Shown: positions 31,804 to 41,888 of the stretch, one piece after another
How positions within the stretch are numbered: position 1 is the first letter of the stretch
Layout of the letters: each line of letters begins with the position of its first letter
Assembly (NCBI GenBank): GCA_964019695.1
Contig: OZ026520.1
Location: 90,772,913-90,836,912 of the forward strand
Direction of reading: 5' to 3'
From: Loripinus fragilis
Taxonomy: Eukaryota > Mollusca > Bivalvia > Lucinida > Lucinidae
Length of the DNA stretch: 64,000 bases
Translations under genes and position numbers: made by a program
Notes under the pieces: generated by a model
The model's database searches: none
The model's input: the letters and a program-made list of their open reading frames with translations, nothing else
What the model was told of the DNA's origin: nothing

Positions 31804-32009
31804 GAGAAGAAGAAGAAAGACTTTGTATGAACACAAAAAGTCAAAGAAGTCAATTATATTTCTTTAAAATGTTATCATTTGGAAGCAAACTCTGCATAAC
31901 AGAACTGGAAGTGTAGAGTGGACAAGACGTCTGGACCAGACTAGCTAATTTCGACCATTTATATCTTATTAGTTACCCTCTAATGCTTTCTAAGTTCCAT
32001 TAGGAAAAC
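31804..32009 (+). pseudogene. Possible degenerate continuation of the RT fragment
   Basis: The first 60 bases carry an RT-like continuation in another frame (ERLCMNTK). Beyond about 31870 no similarity can be read. Family E begins at 32010. Confidence 0.3.
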
Positions 32010-32340
32010 CATGCAAACACGGACCCAGAAAGCTTTGTCAGAGGGGATCTAACTCCGTCAACATTTTTTTTTGGTTGTAGATGAGGGGAGAGAGGATCCA
32101 AATGTTACTAAAAGAGGGCCATCGTCAGCCCACCAGCGTAACGCAATTAAACTGGCGTTTTGCTGGTGGGCCGATGACGGCCCAACATTGAATGCTGGCT
32201 TGGTAGTTTTGTGATTTTTCAGGGGATCCAGACCTGATTTTTTTTTAAAAAAAACTGCCGCCCTATAACTTGGTGATTTTTCAGGGGGGGGGGGTGGGGC
32301 TTGAACCCCTGTCCCCTCTTCTGGATCCGCGCATGCCATG
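32010..32340 (+). mobile_element. Family E element, copy E3
   Basis: Left end CATGCAAACACGGACCCAGA, right end CTTCTGGATCCGCGCATG. Inside: CTTTGTCAGAGGGGATCTAA, TAGATGAGGGGAGAGAGGAT, a palindrome with GGGCCATCGTCAGCCCACCA and GCTGGTGGGCCGATGACGGC, TTGAATGCTGGCTTGGTAGT and two TGATTTTTCAGGGG blocks. Frames across it are repeat readings. Confidence 0.85.
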
Positions 32341-32861
32341 ATCCTCAAGGATGAAAAAAGAAATACACCCTATGGTGAAGGGCAGGGAGGCGTTCTACCG
32401 CCACCTTACAATCCCAATCACCATCTACAGTGAAGTCAAATGTGTTCTTGAAAAGGCTGTTTGGTATGCATCTGTACCTGCTGAAGAAGCCTGGAAAGGA
32501 CCGTCAGGTGTCTGTTTTAAGCAAACGGTAAGAAATGCAATATTCTATGGTAACTGTTTGTAATTGGTGCACAAGAAATACAGTGGTATCTAGGCTGCAT
32601 TTCGCCCAGACCCTGAATTTAGGTGCAACCGATGCCTAGGCAATGTATTTCAAATATATTAAATGATGATAATGGAATTGGTGGTTGGTGATGAAAGGCT
32701 TGAAGTCGTCCAAGAGCTCTGCCAGCTAAGTGGCATGCCCTCTGCTTGGAGGGGGAGGGGGGCTTCGAGTCGGTTGCTGTCAAACGCTGTAATTGTTTGC
32801 GATTGGCAATGTCCGCCAGCTTCTCCTTCTTCTCATCTACCGCCATCTGCCGCTGTGGATG
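32341..32861. other. No gene supported; GC-richer stretch at 32690-32870
   Basis: 32690-32870 is richer in GC and open on both strands; a minus frame starts MAVDEKKEKLADIANRKQLQ. I could not tie it to a protein family, and the forward frame is equally open. Confidence 0.35.
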
Positions 32862-33061
32862 TACAGTAAAACCTGTCTTAAACGGCCACTCAAAAAAGAC
32901 AAAAAATTTGTTTTCAAGACCTAGTATCGCTAAATGCAGGGCAAAAGCATTGCAGAATGAAGCATTCTGCAATTCTTTCGCCCTTCAGTAAGCTACCATT
33001 TTTCTTTAAGATATCTGCTTTGTCTATTGTTGAGTGGTCGCTTAAAACAGGTTTTACTGTA
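32862..33061. mobile_element. Family A element, copy 3 (complete)
   Basis: TACAGTAAAACCTGTCTTAA and CTTAAAACAGGTTTTACTGT as ends, with GCAGAATGAAGCATTCTGCA as central hairpin. Here the TIR reads CCTGTCTTAAACGG instead of CCTGTGTAAAACGG, a subfamily mark shared with A4. Confidence 0.85.
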
Positions 33062-33305
33062 TTCAACATGAATGAGCTGTTTGATAATGCATGCATCTGA
33101 TATGTAGGCAATAATAACAGACATCTTGGATAACCTGCGTTGTCCGATGTGTCTTGATCCGCTTGATCTGTAACCATCAAAACAGAGTATACTGTTGTTA
33201 ATATACTCCCTTCCTCCAAAACTTGGCATCCGCGATCCAAAGCAGTAGGATGTGATGGCTTGGTCAACGACAGGTACAGTGAAGCTCATGTTGGTTCCTC
33301 CAAAC
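33062..33305. other. No gene supported
   Basis: Open on the minus strand (to 33307) and bordered by element A3 and the minisatellite. No domain recognised. Confidence 0.35.
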
Positions 33306-34311
33306 AAGCAAACTATAGGTAGTCGACTCGAAAGGACCCATCATGCCAATAAAGCAAGCTATAGGTAGTCGATTCGAAGGGATCCATCCTGCCAATAAGC
33401 AAGCTATATATAGTCGACTTGAAGGGACCCATCATGCCAATAAAGCAAGCTATAGGTAGTCGACTCGAAGGGACCCATCATGCCAATAAAGCAAGCTATA
33501 GGTAGTCGACTCGAAGGGACCCGTCATGCCAATAAGCAAGCTATATATAGTCGACTTGAAAGGACCCATCATGCCAATAAACCAAGCTATAGGTAGTCGA
33601 CTTAAAGGGATCCATCATGCCAATAAGCAAGCTATATTTAGTCGACTTGAAGGGACCCATCATGCCAATAAAGCAAGCTATAGGTAGTCGACTTGAAGGG
33701 ATCCATCATGCCAATAAGCAAGCTATAGGTAGTCGACTTGAAGGGATCCATCATGCCAATAAGCAAGCTATAGGTAGTCGACTTGAAGGGACCCACCATG
33801 CCAATAAAGCAAGCTATAGGTAGTCGACTCGAAGGGACCCATCATGCCAATAAAGCAAGCTATAGGTAGTCGACTCGAAGGGACCCATCATGCCAATAAG
33901 CAAGCTATATATAGTCGACTTGAAAGGACCCATCATGCCAATAAACCAAGCTATAGGTAGTCGACTTAAAGGGATCCATCATGCCAATAAGCAAGCTATA
34001 TTTAGTCGACTTGAAGGGACCCATCATGCCAATAAAGCAAGCTATAGGTAGTCGACTTGAAGGGATCCATCATGCCAATAGGCAAGCTATAGGTAGTCGA
34101 CTTGAAGGGATCCATCATGTCAATAAAGCAAGCTATAGGTAGTCGACTTGAAGGGATCCATCATGCCAATAAGCAAGCTATAGGTAGTCGACTTGAAGGG
34201 ATCCATCATGCCAATAAGCAAGCTATAGGTAGTCGACTTGAAGGGATCCATCATGCCAATAAGCAAGCTATAGGTAGTCGACTTAAGGGATCCATCATGC
34301 CAATAAGCAAG
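33306..34311 (+). repeat. 45-46 bp minisatellite, left block (about 22 units)
   Basis: Unit AGCAAGCTATAGGTAGTCGA then CTTGAAGGGATCCATCATGC then CAATA, 45 bp, or 46 with an extra A. Each unit has a GTCGAC site. Variants TATATATAG, TATTTAG, CTCGAAGG and AACCAAGC recur in the same order every 364 bp (for example AACCAAGC at 33581 and 33945), so an 8-unit higher-order repeat is present. Because 45 is divisible by three, one frame stays open through several units and spells QAIGSRLEGIHHANK; this is a repeat effect, not a gene. Confidence 0.97.
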
Positions 34312-34782
34312 TACGGAAGCGTTAAAGGGCCACCGTCAACGCAATAATTATCTCCAGTGTCGGCTTAAAATACTTAACAAGGTGGGAAACATTCGCTCTT
34401 TTTGAGACAAATATGTGAAAATAATGTAAACCTTTTGATCTTATTGATAACTATATATCTCGACATGATTAATGCTTGCCATTTTCTCTACAAAAATCTT
34501 TTTGAAAAACATAGAAATAACACCAAAGGTGTATGATTATATGAAAAAACGGGAAATGTTATCATTCTTGACGATTTCATTTTGTTATAAAGGTTGTACT
34601 TTTTATTTACTAATAAGATTATGTGAATAAACCAGAAGAGTCTTAAGTATTTGCGCTTTCTTTTTATACTAAAGAACAAAAGCTTCTCTTCACATACTAA
34701 GGTAGTTGCAAGAAACTCGAAGAGTAGCATTCTTGGCGATTTCCTATGTTCTAAAACATATAAAGTTTCTCCTATTATGTGT

Positions 34783-35554
34783 TACACGACCCTTGGGTCT
34801 GTACTATACTCACTATTTGAGTCCGTCCTTCAGTCCGTCCGTTGGTCCATCCGTGGTCAATTAGTGAAAAGTATGCAAAAAGGTGACAATGTGTTGCCAA
34901 ACATCATTTTGGTCGGTCGTGTTCTTTTAGTGAAAATGCTCACTGAGTAACTCTTGAACTGCACGGTATATTTTGATCAAACTTTGCATACGTATACATT
35001 AGGTAAATGTAATGAAGAAGGCAAAGATCAGAAATCCATACAATCAAATCACATACAAGAGAGCCAAGAGGTCAGACCTTTCTCAACAGGTGACCACAAG
35101 GATGCAAAATGTCAACATTCGTCTAACCACTGGCATGCATAAGAATCTTTTTTCATGGACGTGGCTTTGCTGAGCATCAGTCCAGCCAGTCATGGCCAGT
35201 AAGTGAAAATGCTCATAACTCTTGAACTACATGGTATATTTGGATCAAATTGCATTTGTGTTTATTTAAACACTGTCCAGCCATTGGTTTGCATAACTGT
35301 GACGAGGCTGCTGGGAAAATTTAAAACGTAGAAATATGCTGAAAATCACTTCATCTATTTTAAATGACAAAATATGCAATCATGGGCGACAACATCAATA
35401 ACAAAAATATTTTAAAGACTTGGAATCGAAATTTTGTACGACCCACAGGGTGTGTGTCTGTGTCTGTGTGTGAGTCTGTCTGTCGATTCATTTTTTCACA
35501 CATTTCTTCTGGCACCAGATACTGATTAATCAACGATTTCCAAGGGTCGTGCAC
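34783..35554. mobile_element. Family J element, copy J2, nested in the TIR element
   Basis: Ends TACACGACCCTTGGGTCTGT and CCAAGGGTCGTGCA. GTCCGTCCTTCAGTCCGTCC follows the left end. The block GTGAAAATGCTCA-TAACTCTTGAACT, ATGGTATATTTGGATCAAA, TTTGCATA is present twice (about 34935 and 35210). A second start-like motif GTACGACCCACAGGGTGTGT lies at 35437, so a truncated J or internal duplication is possible. Confidence 0.7.
35013..35110 (-). repeat. Family F fragment, copy F9, nested in J2
   Basis: GAAGGCAAAGATCAGAAATC, ATACAATCAA, CATACAAGAGAGCCAAGAGG and CAACAGGTGACCACAAGGAT. Much of the middle is deleted. Confidence 0.75.
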
Positions 35555-35994
35555 ATTAAGTCAGTTGAGTTGTTATTGTCGTCAGCAAAGATTTTTATCT
35601 ATTTTATCTAATAAACATATTACAATTCTATAATCTCATCAAATATGTGTCGACTAGAACGAACATTCTTCTTGTTTCTATACATAAATTATACAACTTG
35701 ATAGATGTTTTTGTTCTTTTATAAAAAAAAATGTCGTAAGGAATGGTAACTTTTCTTCTGTATCCATATAATATTCTTCACTTAATATTCTATCTACGTT
35801 TCCAATAAATAATATTGAATTATACACTAAACATCTTTTGTGTCGAGATATATTGTAATCAATAGGATCAAAAAGATTATGTTATTTTCACATATTTGTC
35901 TCGAGAAGAGCGTATGTTTTGCATCTTGTCAAGTATTTTAAGCCAACACTGGAGATAATTATTGCGTTGACGGTGGCCCTTTAACGCTTCCGTA

Positions 35995-36178
35995 AGCAAG
36001 CTATAGGTAGTCGACTTGAAGGGACCCATCATGCCAATAAAGCAAGCTATAGGTAGTCGACTTGAAGGGACCCATTATGCCAATAAGCAAGCTATAGGTA
36101 GTCGACTTGAAGGGACCCATCATGCCAATAAGCAAGCTATAGGTAGTCGACTTGAAGGGACCCATCATGCCAATAAAA
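35995..36178 (+). repeat. 45-46 bp minisatellite, right block (4 units)
   Basis: Four units of the same GTCGAC-containing repeat continue the array after the TIR element. The first starts with the duplicated AGCAAG. Confidence 0.97.
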
Positions 36179-36499
36179 CGTGGCAATAAGTGGTGGAATC
36201 TTGGTAAAGATACATGTATAATGAACCAATTTATTCGATCTGAGTGGAGAGGGCGTCTTCAAGGAAAGTAAGACGGACTCCACCCTCACAGGAGGATTTA
36301 TCTGGCCTGAATAAAAAATATATTGTCGATGACGATTAGAATGATCATTTAGGCACTCATTTGGAAATGTACTTACACTACTGAAATTGGTTACTTCATC
36401 TGATAAAAGTGAATAGCACGTGAATTGATGAGCGTGCGATATTATGTAGTCTCACCTAAGGTTCCAATGTTGGCTCAAATTATTACTGCAGTAAAGAGA
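36179..36499. other. No gene seen
   Basis: Featureless apart from its border with the satellite and element A4. Confidence 0.5.
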
Positions 36500-36708
36500 T
36501 ACAGTAAAACATGTCTTAAGCGGCTACTCAAAATATACATAACAATGGTCTTAATGGTAAATGGTAGCTTAATGCAGGTCGAAAGTATTGCAGAATGCTC
36601 CCCCTTGGAGCATTCTGCAAAACTTTTGACCTGCATTAAGCGATAATCGGTCTTTAAACCAATTTTGTGTGTTCTTTTTTAGTGAACGCTTAAGACAAGC
36701 TTTACTGA
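36500..36708. mobile_element. Family A element, copy 4 (complete)
   Basis: Ends TACAGTAAAACATGTCTTAA and TTAAGACAAGCTTTACTGA; centre GCAGAATGCTCCCCCTTGGA / GCATTCTGC. Confidence 0.85.
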
Positions 36709-38041
36709 AGTGGCATTTTAGGCCTAACGCACATGTCTAACTTTGTTACTTGTAGTAAAAAGTGCTGTTACTTATTGACATGCTTCTAGTGGTTAATTTG
36801 TATCTTATGTGACTGAGCATCTGTAACATTCAAGTTTGTTTTGTTTAAGTGGCGCATCTGGATTCTCAGCAATGCAAACGCATAAATACAGATGTGCGTG
36901 CGTGGAAACATCTATGTATTGTATATCCAGTGTATCTAAAATAAAATACCTTTGTTAAATACTCTGCGCAGGTACATGTACCCTGTCCGCTATTACAGGT
37001 GCACCGTTTGTTTTTTATACCGATGATTTAACACCATAGTCCCGTGTGCTGATGCCTTATTCATTAGCTTTGACAATTTAAATGAACATTGAAATCCTTT
37101 TACAAATGCCATCGTTTCACCTCACCAAATGTGTAAGATATGACAATTTTAGGTTTTTATATGTTGGTTTTGCAGCTTCCTCGCGGTGCCATGGTTTAAT
37201 AGTCTCCAATTAAATGTGTGATCGTGGTATGACCAGATTATAGTCACTTGCTTTGTTAACACTTGCTTGATCCGCTATAGGGCTTTCACTGTCAACAATT
37301 TGACGACCTGTTGCCCCGGCCCCTTCCTTCCATACACACATCTCGATGTGGCTGGCCTTACTCATACTCGTATTAGCGATGTTGGAATCATTGCGAAACA
37401 AATTGATTTACAAAATATTGTTCTCAAATCCCATCATAAATGTCCGTTGAAATTTACTGTTTTTAATCAAACCAGATTCTACTATAAGATTAGCCGCATC
37501 ACCCTGTCATGTTGCATTTTGTCTTCTTCTGTGTCAATCTCAAAATGTTTGTACATTTGTACTTTAGTTTTCCGGTTAAAGCTGCAAAGCCTGCAACTTT
37601 TGATCTTCATCTTTTAGAACTAATGTTTTTAATTTTCAAGAACACAGCAATATAGCTAAAATTCTAATAATTATACATTTACCAGTTTTGTAAACCTAAA
37701 CAAATAATTATTACCAAAACAACAGCATTTATGTTAAAATCAACTGTCTAAAATTTCTTGAGGGATGTAAATAATTACCAATAACCGAAAAACACCTATT
37801 TTTATAAAAATAATTCTCTTTTCTATTCAATTCAATTTCTATGCCGTTTTCGTCTGTAGTGAACAGATCTATTGTGAAAGCATAACTTAATTCTTTATAT
37901 ACAAATGATTTTAATAGAAATGAAAAATTTTCGGAAAATTTTCAAAATTGCAGACCTAATCACTTTAATTTGTTTACACTGAGTGCGCACACATCATCTA
38001 TGATTTCCAGTATATTCACCTACATGTACTAAGATGCACAT
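36709..38041. other. No gene seen; weak family G fragment at 37170-37255
   Basis: 37170-37255 keeps GCAGCTTCCTCGCGGTGCCA, TGTGTGATCGTGGTATGACC and ATAGTCACTTGCTTTG (copy G9). A frame at 37267-37617 has no recognisable domain. 37600-37980 is very AT-rich. Confidence 0.45.
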
Positions 38042-38128
38042 GCTATCAGTGAAGGCTCCGTCGATACTGCGCATATGCGCAGTATCGACAGAGCTTTCGC
38101 TGATCGCCAATGTAATAACAGCCATTTT
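38042..38128. mobile_element. Family D hairpin element, copy D2
   Basis: AGTGAAGGCTCCGTCGATAC, TGCGCATATGCGCA and GTATCGACAGAGCTTTCGCT form a hairpin of about 28 bp arms. Followed by GATCGCCAATGTAATAACAG as in D1. Confidence 0.7.
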
Positions 38129-38353
38129 CTTATCTACTAGTTCAAGATGCCTCTGGAAACGGTATATTTGTGGAGCCGACTGTCGCCCAGTTTAAGGAAA
38201 TGATTGCGACTGAATTAAGTTAAATAAACCATAAGCTACCATCAAATTATTTATATTTATGGTTAATTTTATTCGGTCTTCTACACACTGACCAAGAACA
38301 CGGATAAGCGAAGAGTCGCAAAACAATAATATTTGTGTTAATAACGTGCACAA

Positions 38354-38428
38354 CCCCAGTAGACAACGCTAAAGCAACGTCGCATCGACGTCGTCATGAC
38401 GTTGCTTTAAACATTATGTGTCTTTCAT
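38354..38428. mobile_element. Family L element, copy L2 (diverged)
   Basis: CCCCAGTAGACAACG, AAAGCAACGTCGCATCGACG, TCATGACGTTGCTTT and TTATGTGTCTTTCA. Shares GTCGCATCGACGT with L1; here AAAGCAACGTC and GACGTTGCTTT are the arms. Confidence 0.6.
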
Positions 38429-38463
38429 GCTAACATGCTATTTATTCTACAAATGCGAAAAGA

Positions 38464-38700
38464 ACGGCCTTGGTGTAGTGGATAAGCCACTTGTACTCAA
38501 GTCCATGATTCACAGGTTTGTCGCAGGTTTGATCATCTGCTCATCGAATCTGTTTGGTGAGATTTTGAGCTTTATGTTGGACTGAGGAGCAGATTAATTT
38601 GCTTAAGAAATTATTTGGATTTCTTGTACCCTAATGATACATCATGTGGGATACGTTTTCTCGCCCGCTTTGTGATTTTTAAGGATTTATAATGATTCTA
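38464..38700 (+). repeat. Probable tRNA-derived SINE
   Basis: GGCCTTGGTGTAGTGGATAA contains a good A box (TGGTGTAGTGG) and GCAGGTTTGATCATCTGC about 55 bp later a B box (GGTTTGATCAT). An apparent body follows to about 38700 (GATTTTGAGCTTTATGTTGG). The head is not a functional tRNA because arm pairing is poor. Confidence 0.45.
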
Positions 38701-38909
38701 CCAGTTTCGCAAAAACTGCAATGTCTAGATTCGCGCATTTACTATTCAAACATAATTTTTCTGCATTGTTTTGCTCGGCAAATAGGATAAGGGGGTGACC
38801 ATATGATTTTTATGGGAGGGACTGTGAGAAATTTTGAAAAAATACTCAGAACAGGGCTTTTAATTAAACAAATATCAAGGACAGCTGACATTAAGAAGAA
38901 AACCCTGAA

Positions 38910-38913
<4 letters not shown>

Positions 38914-38957
<44 letters not shown>
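38914..38957 (+). repeat. (GA)n microsatellite
   Basis: Twenty-two GA units, with a further GAGCGAGAGAG just after. Open frames over it on both strands are repeat products. Confidence 0.97.
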
Positions 38958-38959
<2 letters not shown>

Positions 38960-39624
38960 TTAAAAGAGCGAGAGAGATAAAGGCAAAAAAAATTTTGACC
39001 AGTCTGTCAAATGTACGTGTCAAACACACCCTCAGTGTGACCACACAGAAAATTATTTTTAATCCAACCTTTAGCAGGAATAAAGAATACATCCCAACAT
39101 CCCAAAAATTGGGAATGGACTGCTCAAAATGATAGTAGAGGAATTTCCATTTAGCTTAAATGGGTTAACACAAAGTCTTATCAACCTCTAATTTATCTGA
39201 ACCATCTTTAAACAGCTGCTTAACATTCCTCAATATGTAGACTTCTTGAAAACATGATTGAATTTCAACATTTTTAAATATTTGCTCTTCTTTAATTTCA
39301 ATCAAATATTTAATCTAACATCATAAGCGTGTGTATGGGGTAAGACCGCGTTGTTTGAACAGAAATTGAATTGCGTTTTATCTAAAGTTTTCGCTGCCAG
39401 CGAAAGTACAGGTGAAAATTGTGTCTAGGTGCATTTTTCTCTCAACAACAATCTGATTTAAATGTGCATGGAATTAGTCTGGTCACTGACAAGACTGTTC
39501 CGTAATAAAGGTTATTCAGGGCCCATACTTTCGCTACAGAGCCTTACAACATGCAATAGCAGACGACAAGGCAGACAACTTAAGTCAGCAATGACAATTA
39601 GAATGCATTACTTCAAACTTACTA
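38958..39624. other. No gene seen
   Basis: AT-rich; AAATGGGTTAA at 39160 could be a lone H-type terminus. Confidence 0.45.
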
Positions 39625-39890
39625 AAATTGGTTCTAAGGCGGTGGTTCTGTTGTTGTTGATCAATTGTTTTTTTTATGTTCCTCCCATTGGTTATGGGGT
39701 TTCTGTGTAATTGTTCTATGTTTTGTTGTGCGTTGATTTGTCCAATCATCTTGATGAGGAAGAGAGAGCTGGTTGCTTTGCTCTGTTTGTCTTCCTGGTG
39801 TCTCATGAGTGCTGTGTGGCTAGTCCCAAAGATGCAACGGGATTGTCTGCAGTTTGTGCTTGTGGTATTTCCTGATCACACTCACTATTT
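39625..39890 (+). repeat. Family G repeat, copy G10
   Basis: GGTTCTAAGGCGGTGGTTCT, GTTGTTGTTGATCAATTG, GTTCCTCCCATTGGTTATGG, TTGTTCTATGTTTTGTTGTG, CAATCATCTTGATGAGGAAG, TTGTCTTCCTGGTGTCTCAT, GGGATTGTCTGCAGTTTGTG and TTTCCTGATCACACTCACT. Confidence 0.8.
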
Positions 39891-40350
39891 ACATGCCACG
39901 TAAAAGAGCTATAACCGACGTAAATGCAAGAAACGTCTCTTAACGCACCCAAAACATACGTTTGATTGGTAAAAATGATAAAAATGATTTTTGGGGGTCA
40001 CATACTTACATACATAACACAGTTATGTCTACCTACCGATAAATCGAACAACTGATAATTCGAAATAAAACCTCAAGTCCCAAGGTCTTCGAATTTACGA
40101 GATTTGGCGTTGTATACCTCTACTCCTCTAGTGTATTAAGTAGGTTAATTGGAGATAAACTCGATTTAAAAATCTGTTTTAAAATACCCATAAATTACAA
40201 GAAACATCAAAGCAAATATCACAAAAAGTCATTCAAGATTGTATACATACAAGATATCTATTTTGAAGGAGAAAACAATGTTGATAAAATCATCGAGTTT
40301 AACTATGTCATTTTTCCTAATTCAAACGAAGCTAATTAGTGGACTTTGTA
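39891..40350. other. No gene seen
   Basis: AT-rich, unremarkable. Confidence 0.5.
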
Positions 40351-40775
40351 TTAACCCTTAAAGCGCAGCAACAATGCTGCTGTAAATGTCACCTGCTTTA
40401 TTCGTCTGCTTCATATAATGGCTAACAGTGTAGACTTATATAGGTATAAAGGCAAAAAGTGTGGATCCACATCAGACTGCTTCTAAAGAAGCAGTCTGAT
40501 CTGGGTCCATACTGTTTGTCCAAGAGACTTCATTTGTGTTATTTATATGCTTTCGCGTATGTTCATTGCTGCCTTGTGGTCAGTCACCTGAATGGAAAGG
40601 CCTGACCTCTTGGCTCCTGTTTGTAATGTTTATTGTGATTTTGTTACTTTTCCATTTGGTATCCTGGGACAGGTGTTATACTTGATTGTATCGATTCCTG
40701 ATTCTTGCTGTCTTTCTTACTTCTAAATCTTTTTTGATGGGCGACATTTTTGTAATTAGCCCTTTAAGGGTTACG
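40351..40775. mobile_element. Family R element (R1) carrying a nested F copy
   Basis: Ends TTAACCCTTAAAGCGC and CCCTTTAAGGGTTA, with TTCGTCTGCTTCATATAATG inside and a hairpin CACATCAGACTGCTTCTAAA / GAAGCAGTCTGATCTGGG. F10 occupies 40557-40724. Confidence 0.65.
40557..40724 (+). repeat. Family F repeat, copy F10 (3' part), inside R1
   Basis: GTTCATTGCTGCCTTGTGGT, CACCTG, CCTGACCTCTTGGCTCCTGT, CATTTGGTATCCTGGGACAG and TTGATTGTATCGATTCCTGA. Confidence 0.8.
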
Positions 40776-40931
40776 CTGTAGCACATTGTAGAAACTGAGC
40801 ATTCCATCCGAGAAATGATATTATGTTGGAACGGTTTGTTCTTTTCTTATACTTTATTCAAGGTTTCTATGAAAGCTAAGCAATCTCTACGTTTTACAAC
40901 AATCATGAGAATCGGTCTGCGAAACTATTTA

Positions 40932-40959
40932 CCCCCCCCCCCCACCCACCCACCTACCC
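40932..40959 (+). repeat. Poly-C and CCCA repeats
   Basis: A run of 12 C, then ACCCACCCACCTACCCC. Confidence 0.9.
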
Positions 40960-40972
40960 CATATACACCGTA

Positions 40973-41062
40973 GCGGTTGTCCGTTCTAAGGTGGTGATTC
41001 TGTCCGCGGGCTAGTCTGCGGTGTTTGATTGTAGTGTTTCCTGATCATACTCACTTGCTTTT
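40973..41062 (+). repeat. Family G fragment, copy G11 (ends only)
   Basis: GTTGTCCGTTCTAAGGTGGT, GATTCTGTC followed directly by GTCTGCGGTGTTTGATTGTA and TTTCCTGATCATACTCACTT. The centre is deleted. Confidence 0.7.
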
Positions 41063-41080
41063 TTTGTTAGTTCAATATAA

Positions 41081-41301
41081 TGAGATTTCCAACAATGTGA
41101 TATGTGCGACCGGCAAAGCCTCAGATCAGCATGCGCATATGCGCAGTCTGATCAGAGCCTTTGCTAGTCGCTTGAATATTCTATGCATGTTAAGCTACTG
41201 GCGAAACATCATTTGGAATTTCTTAGTTTTAAAGGGGGCTGCAGGAGCTCGTCTAGTCTACACTTGCCAACAAGCCACATTGTTGGAAATGGCATGTCAC
41301 G
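41081..41301 (-). mobile_element. Family C element, copy C4 (left end trimmed)
   Basis: Starts with GAGATTTCCAACAATGTGAT, then GCCTCAGATCAGCATGCGCA, TATGCGCAGTCTGATCAGAG, CATGTTAAGCTACTGGCG and ends CATTGTTGGAAATGGCATGT. The outer TGAGCC block is missing at the left. Confidence 0.8.
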
Positions 41302-41424
41302 TGTGGTAGTTCGTTGTTATTGTGTACTACCTTGTGTTCCTTATAGTTCAAAATTCATCTTGCTTGGTTAGGGTCGCTCTTGTTCGTGTGGCTGTTTTGT
41401 TGGGCCTGATCCGGATCCAAACTG

Positions 41425-41589
41425 TACAGCAAGCCCTGTGTAAAACGGCCACTCAAAATAGACAAAACAATGATCTCGCAAGGATTAAAGAGTGCTCCGC
41501 AGTTCTTTTGACTGTATTAAACGATAACTAGTCTTGAAAACCATTTTTGGTCTTTTTGAGAGTGGTCGTTTTACACAAGTTTTACTGTA
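41425..41589. mobile_element. Family A element, copy 5 (internally shortened)
   Basis: TACAGCAAGCCCTGTGTAAA at the left, TTTACACAAGTTTTACTGTA at the right. The central hairpin is reduced to AGAGTGCTCCGCAG. Confidence 0.8.
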
Positions 41590-41679
41590 TGGCAATTTAT
41601 ATCTCTAGTCCAGTGTTTCACATATATGACAAGTATCAAAATTTCATGTGCTAGTTCATTTATTTCTAAAACAGCAGCA

Positions 41680-41888
41680 TACAGTAAAACCTGTGTAAAA
41701 CGGCCACTCAAAAACAGACAAAATAAATATCTAAATGACAAATGGTAGCTTAATGAAGGTCGAAAGTATTGCAGAATGTTCCTCTTGGAACATTCTGCAA
41801 TACTTTTGACCTGCATTTAGCGATAATTGGTCTTGAAAACCAATTTTTGGTTTTTCGAGAGTGGTCGTTATACACAGGTGTTACTGTA
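41680..41888. mobile_element. Family A element, copy 6 (complete)
   Basis: TACAGTAAAACCTGTGTAAA and TACACAGGTGTTACTGTA; centre GCAGAATGTTCCTCTTGGAA / CATTCTGC. Its right part is duplicated downstream. Confidence 0.85.

Larger units (their letters stand above)
34312..35994. mobile_element. TIR element (1,683 bp) inserted in the minisatellite
   Basis: The left end TACGGAAGCGTTAAAGGGCC and the right end, reversed, are identical for about 49 bp and similar for about 155 bp (ACCGTCAACGCAATAATTAT, CTCCAGTGT, GAGACAAATATGTGAAAATA, ATATATCTCGACA). AGCAAG flanks it on both sides (34306-34311 and 35995-36000), a 6 bp target duplication of the satellite unit. No transposase frame is seen; about 770 bp of its length is a nested family J element. 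Six-base duplications occur in IS3EU- and Dada-type transposons among others, but I do not assign a superfamily. Confidence 0.85.

Noticed and set aside
32619..33307. Overlapping minus frames of 100-117 codons
   Set aside because: They read through the family A3 element, and the remaining parts are open in several frames without a recognisable domain.
33306..34311. CRISPR-like array
   Set aside because: Units are contiguous tandem repeats without unique spacers, in a eukaryotic context.
33617..34347. Open frames with repeating QAIGSRLEGIHHANK
   Set aside because: They result from a 45 bp satellite unit whose length is a multiple of three; they break wherever a 46 bp unit occurs.
38464..38545. 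Functional tRNA gene
   Set aside because: A and B boxes are present but acceptor and anticodon arms do not pair convincingly; a SINE head is more likely.
38742..39132. Frames of about 110 codons on both strands
   Set aside because: They run through a (GA)n microsatellite and have RE or SL dipeptide runs only.
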